This document shows positions 6,021 to 9,011 of a DNA stretch of 9,011 nucleotides, one piece after another. The notes below the pieces were generated by a model. It had not been told where the DNA came from, did not search any database, and was given only the letters and a program-made list of their open reading frames with translations. Each line of letters starts with the position of its first letter. Positions within the stretch are counted from its first letter, which is position 1. This stretch comes from a bacterium (GTDB taxonomy: Bacteria; Patescibacteriota; Saccharimonadia; Saccharimonadales; UBA4665), in assembly GCA_021788675.1 (NCBI GenBank), contig JAJYKI010000024.1, forward strand, positions 1-9,011, read 5' to 3'. The position numbers and the translations under genes were made by a program.

Positions 6021-7079
6021 ATGCGAGTTTTGGGAATCGAAACCAGCTGTGACGAAACGGCTGTGGCCATTGTTGACGACGGTATTGACATGAAAAGCAA
6101 TGTCGTTGCTTCCAGCATGCAGCTACACGTGAAATACGGAGGTGTCGTACCGGAAATTGCCGCCCGCAGCCACATCGAAGCCATTATTCCCACCATTCAA
6201 GAAGCGATTGAGCAAGCCGATACAAACTGGGACGAAATCGATGCCATAGCCGTAACCTACGGAGCCGGACTGGGTGGAAGTCTGTTGATTGGCGTGCTTA
6301 CCGCCAGAACTTTAGCCATCACAAAAGGTAAACCATTGATAGCCTGTAATCACGTCCTGGGCCACGTATACGCCAACTTTATCCGTAAGACCAATCTTGA
6401 AAATTACGACATAGTCGATCAGGCTCCGGAATTTCCTATGCTGGCAATTATAGTGTCAGGTGGCCATACGCAGTTGGCGCTCTTTGAAAGTCATCTCAAA
6501 TACCGTTTATTAGGTCGGACACAAGATGACGCGATAGGCGAAGCCTTTGATAAAGTCGCTAAAATTCTTGGCCTGCCCTACCCCGGCGGACCAAGCATAT
6601 CCGCTGCGGCTCTTAAAGGAGATGACCGGGCATTCATTCTACCTAAAGCCAAGGTCGGTAAGTACGACTTTAGCTTTTCCGGGTTAAAAACAGCCGTTTT
6701 AAGGCTGGCTCAGCAACAAGTCGGTGAATCTTTCGACTTCCCTTCCTATCGCCTGCCAGAACGCCTGAATGAAGGCCAGAAGGCCAACATTGCCGCCAGT
6801 TTCCAACGAGTTGCCATAGAAACTATCGCCGACAAGGTAATTACAGCCATAGACGAATTTAAACCTAATAGCGTTGTCTTAGCTGGCGGGGTAGCAGCCA
6901 ATAAAGCCTTAAGGGATAAGCTCGCCAGCGTAGTTCCCTGCTCTTTAGTCATACCCGACATCAAGCTCTGCACGGATAACGGCGCCATGATTGCCGCACT
7001 AGGCGGTTGGCAGTTGAAAAATAACCTTCCCCTGGCTGACCCATACACCCTGGATATTGCACCCAACCTGACTATGTAA
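6021..7079 (+). CDS. tsaD: tRNA N6-adenosine threonylcarbamoyltransferase TsaD
   Basis: TsaD transfers the threonylcarbamoyl group from threonylcarbamoyl-AMP to A37 of tRNAs reading ANN codons (t6A), working with TsaB and TsaE; neither partner is in this window. The 352-residue product shows the full ASKHA-fold set: LGIETSCDET (4-13), the metal-binding NHVLGH (110-115; His111 and His115), and SGGHTQL (146-152). TQDDAIGEAFDKVAK (167-181), YPGGP (187-191), YDFSFSGLKTAV (215-226), AGGVAANKALR (288-298) and CTDNGAMIA (317-325, Asp319) follow. Length is normal for bacterial TsaD. I chose the ATG at 6021 over the in-frame GTG at 6003 because family members begin M-x-(I/V)-LGIETSCDET; the GTG would add six unusual residues and lies within the promoter region. 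valS follows 30 bp downstream on the same strand. Confidence 0.97.
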   Translation: MRVLGIETSCDETAVAIVDDGIDMKSNVVASSMQLHVKYGGVVPEIAARSHIEAIIPTIQEAIEQADTNWDEIDAIAVTYGAGLGGSLLIGVLTARTLAITKGKPLIACNHVLGHVYANFIRKTNLENYDIVDQAPEFPMLAIIVSGGHTQLALFESHLKYRLLGRTQDDAIGEAFDKVAKILGLPYPGGPSISAAALKGDDRAFILPKAKVGKYDFSFSGLKTAVLRLAQQQVGESFDFPSYRLPERLNEGQKANIAASFQRVAIETIADKVITAIDEFKPNSVVLAGGVAANKALRDKLASVVPCSLVIPDIKLCTDNGAMIAALGGWQLKNNLPLADPYTLDIAPNLTM

Positions 7080-7095
7080 GAAGTTAACTCTCAGG

Positions 7096-7101
7096 TATAT
7101 T
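7096..7101 (+). promoter_or_regulatory. Candidate -10 box just upstream of valS
   Basis: TATATT (5 of 6) would start transcription near 7108, two bases before the valS ATG at 7110. No good -35 is visible because the region overlaps the tsaD stop codon. valS could instead be read through from tsaD. Confidence 0.35.
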
Positions 7102-7109
7102 AGAGATAT

Positions 7110-9011
7110 ATGAAATTAGCCAAAACATACCAGCCGGCACTTTATGAAGCTAACATCTATGCTCTATGGGAAAAAAGCGAATCATTTGCTCCAAAAACGG
7201 GCAACCAGACTTTCTCGGTAGTCGTTCCCCCACCTAATGCCAACGGCAATCTACACCTGGGCCACGCCCTGTCGTTCGCGCTACAGGATATTGCCGCCCG
7301 CTATCATCGTTCTAAAGGCGAACGGGTACTATTTTTACCGGGAGCCGATCACGCCGGTTTTGAAACCCAGGTCGTTTACGAAAGGGAGCTGGAAAAGCAA
7401 GGCAAGAGTCGCTTCGACTATTCACGTGAACAGCTTTATGACAAAATTTACGAGTTTGTTGCGGCTAATCGCCAAAATTTCGAAGGACAGATCAGACGGC
7501 TTGGCGCCAGCGTCGATTGGTCACACTATACTTTCACTTTGGACGACCAGATTGTTAAGCAGTCGTACAAAACGTTCCAATCGATGTGGAACGAAGGCCT
7601 TATTTACAGAGGTGAACGTTTGGTTAATTTTTGTACTTTTCACGGCACGGCCTTCGCAGATATTGAAGTCGTATACCAAGAGGACAATGCGTTCCTTTGG
7701 GAGATTCGCTATCCGCTCACGGACGGAAGCGGGGAAGTCGTAGTCGCTACCACCAGACCGGAAACCATGTTCGGCGATACTGCCGTGGCGATCAATCCGT
7801 CGGACGATCGATACAAGCACCTGGTTGGCAAAACCGTTAGACTACCCCTTACCAACAGAGACGTGCCAATCATTGCCGATGACTATGTCGACCCCAAATT
7901 CGGTACCGGTGCCGTGAAAATAACGCCGGCTCACGACCCGAACGACTTTGAAATAGGCCTAAGACACGATTTACCGAGAATTACGGTAATCGGTTTCGAT
8001 GGACGGCTGACCCACGAAGTTCCGGAAGCCTTCCGCAGTTTAACCGCGCAAGAGGCAAGGGAAGCCGTAATAAAGGAGTTAAGCCGACAGAACTTTTTGG
8101 TCAATACCAAGGACTACACGCATACCGTCGGCCACTGCTATAAATGCAATACGGTCATTGAACCACTGTTAAAAGAGCAGTGGTTTATAAACATGAAGCC
8201 TTTGGCAAACAGGGCTATCGAAAGCCTCAGGGCAGGGGACATGAACTTTTTACCCAAAGCCAAACAGAAGCAACTGGTAACCTACCTCGAAAACGTTAAG
8301 GACTGGAATATTAGTCGCCAAATCGCCTGGGGCATACCTATTCCGGCCTTCCAAAACGACGAAGATCCGGGAGACTGGCTATTTGACGAACGCGTAGATC
8401 AAGAGGTCATAGAGGTTAATAATCATGTCTATCGGAGGGACCCGGACGTTTTTGACACCTGGTTCAGTTCCAGCTCCTGGCCTTATGCCACCCTTGGCTA
8501 CCCGGACAGCGACGACTTCAAAGATTTCTATCCCTTATCGCTAATGGAAACCGGCTTCGATATTCTGATGCCCTGGGTCAGCCGAATGCTGATGATGGGG
8601 CTCTACGTAACCGGTAAGGCTCCGTTTAAAACAGTATACTTACACGGTTTAGTGACGGACGGCCACGGACAGAAAATGAGTAAAAGCAAAGGCAATGTCG
8701 TCAACCCCATGGAGGTGATTGACGAGTACGGTTCAGACGCGCTAAGAATCGGCATGATTACCGGCCAAACTCCCGGCAACAACCAGCCCTATATAGTCGC
8801 CAAGGTGATCGGAGCCCGAAATTTTTGCAATAAACTCTGGAACGTCGCCAGATATATCGAATCCGGAATCGAATCATTTGAGGGCAGGGAAGACGCCAGA
8901 CCCCTAAGCGGCGCCGACCATTGGATCCTGCAACGTTACGAGCAAACTCTTAGTGAAACCACTAAGCTCATGGACGGATACCGCTTTTCTGAAGCCTACG
9001 AGCGAGTCTAC
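7110..9011 (+). CDS. valS: Valyl-tRNA synthetase, 3' end cut off by the window edge
   Basis: ValRS charges tRNA-Val with valine and edits mischarged threonine. I translated 634 codons from the ATG at 7110 to the window edge; family length is about 850-950, so the C-terminal part of the anticodon domain is missing. Visible parts are the catalytic PPPNANGNLHLGHA (40-53, HIGH-type motif HLGH 49-52) and GADHAGFETQ (78-87). The editing domain shows TTRPETMFGD (214-223) and GTGAVKITPAHDPND (265-279). DWNISRQIAWG (398-408), DPDVFDTWFSS (444-454), HGLVTD (512-517) and KMSKSKGN (522-529) follow. DTWFSS and the region before KMSKS separate it from IleRS and LeuRS. It is divergent: the signature differs from the usual PPPNVTG-H-GHA, and the zinc-knuckle cysteines usually seen after WGxxIP are absent. 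No clear Shine-Dalgarno sequence is seen. Confidence 0.94.
   Translation, partial: MKLAKTYQPALYEANIYALWEKSESFAPKTGNQTFSVVVPPPNANGNLHLGHALSFALQDIAARYHRSKGERVLFLPGADHAGFETQVVYERELEKQGKSRFDYSREQLYDKIYEFVAANRQNFEGQIRRLGASVDWSHYTFTLDDQIVKQSYKTFQSMWNEGLIYRGERLVNFCTFHGTAFADIEVVYQEDNAFLWEIRYPLTDGSGEVVVATTRPETMFGDTAVAINPSDDRYKHLVGKTVRLPLTNRDVPIIADDYVDPKFGTGAVKITPAHDPNDFEIGLRHDLPRITVIGFDGRLTHEVPEAFRSLTAQEAREAVIKELSRQNFLVNTKDYTHTVGHCYKCNTVIEPLLKEQWFINMKPLANRAIESLRAGDMNFLPKAKQKQLVTYLENVKDWNISRQIAWGIPIPAFQNDEDPGDWLFDERVDQEVIEVNNHVYRRDPDVFDTWFSSSSWPYATLGYPDSDDFKDFYPLSLMETGFDILMPWVSRMLMMGLYVTGKAPFKTVYLHGLVTDGHGQKMSKSKGNVVNPMEVIDEYGSDALRIGMITGQTPGNNQPYIVAKVIGARNFCNKLWNVARYIESGIESFEGREDARPLSGADHWILQRYEQTLSETTKLMDGYRFSEAYERVY

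Noticed and set aside
7237..7820. Overlapping open frames on both strands within valS
   Set aside because: They overlap a continuous ValRS frame with catalytic and editing motifs and carry no recognisable domain of their own.
1..9011. CRISPR arrays, tRNA/rRNA genes, insertion sequences, phage genes
   Set aside because: No regularly spaced repeats, tRNA-like cloverleafs, transposase frames or phage structural genes were seen on either strand.

Overview
The window is a gene-dense stretch of bacterial chromosome with moderate GC, short intergenic gaps and several divergent or convergent pairs. I saw no phage genes, insertion sequence, CRISPR array, tRNA or rRNA. The proteins suggest a Patescibacteria/CPR lineage, most likely Candidatus Saccharibacteria. 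The reasons are a Mur ligase of the MurE type without its N-terminal UDP-binding domain, a divergent valyl-tRNA synthetase, and mostly absent Shine-Dalgarno sequences. This placement is inference from sequence style; no database was searched.

Left part (1-1974, minus strand): the groES-groEL chaperonin operon. It has a clear sigma-A-type promoter and a CIRCE operator for the HrcA repressor; a third CIRCE half-site lies between the operator and the -10 box. groEL runs off the left edge with 533 codons visible, lacking only its C-terminal tail.

Next (2088-3661, minus strand): a two-gene operon with its own promoter. The first gene (169 aa) is unrecognised. The second (337 aa) keeps the core residues of the protein-kinase-like fold. 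The hydrophobic pattern of the first resembles the second with its catalytic residues replaced, which suggests a pseudokinase/kinase pair. This is the least explained and most interesting part of the window.

Centre (3764-5902): a plus-strand DDAH/arginine-deiminase-family protein that keeps the catalytic Cys but has Asp at the usual catalytic His position. It overlaps tail-to-tail by 15 bp with a minus-strand, N-terminally short MurE-like ligase; a hairpin lies at the overlap.

Right part (6021-9011, plus strand): tsaD (tRNA t6A modification) followed 30 bp later by valS (634 codons visible, 3' end cut off). tsaD and the murE-like gene diverge from a 118-bp gap.

Across the window only groES and groEL have strong Shine-Dalgarno sequences. 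At the other promoter-proximal genes, -10-like hexamers lie so close to the start codon that mRNAs would have leaders of about 0-15 nt. The content is mostly housekeeping (protein folding, cell wall, tRNA modification and charging), with the kinase-like pair and the DDAH-like protein as accessory genes.
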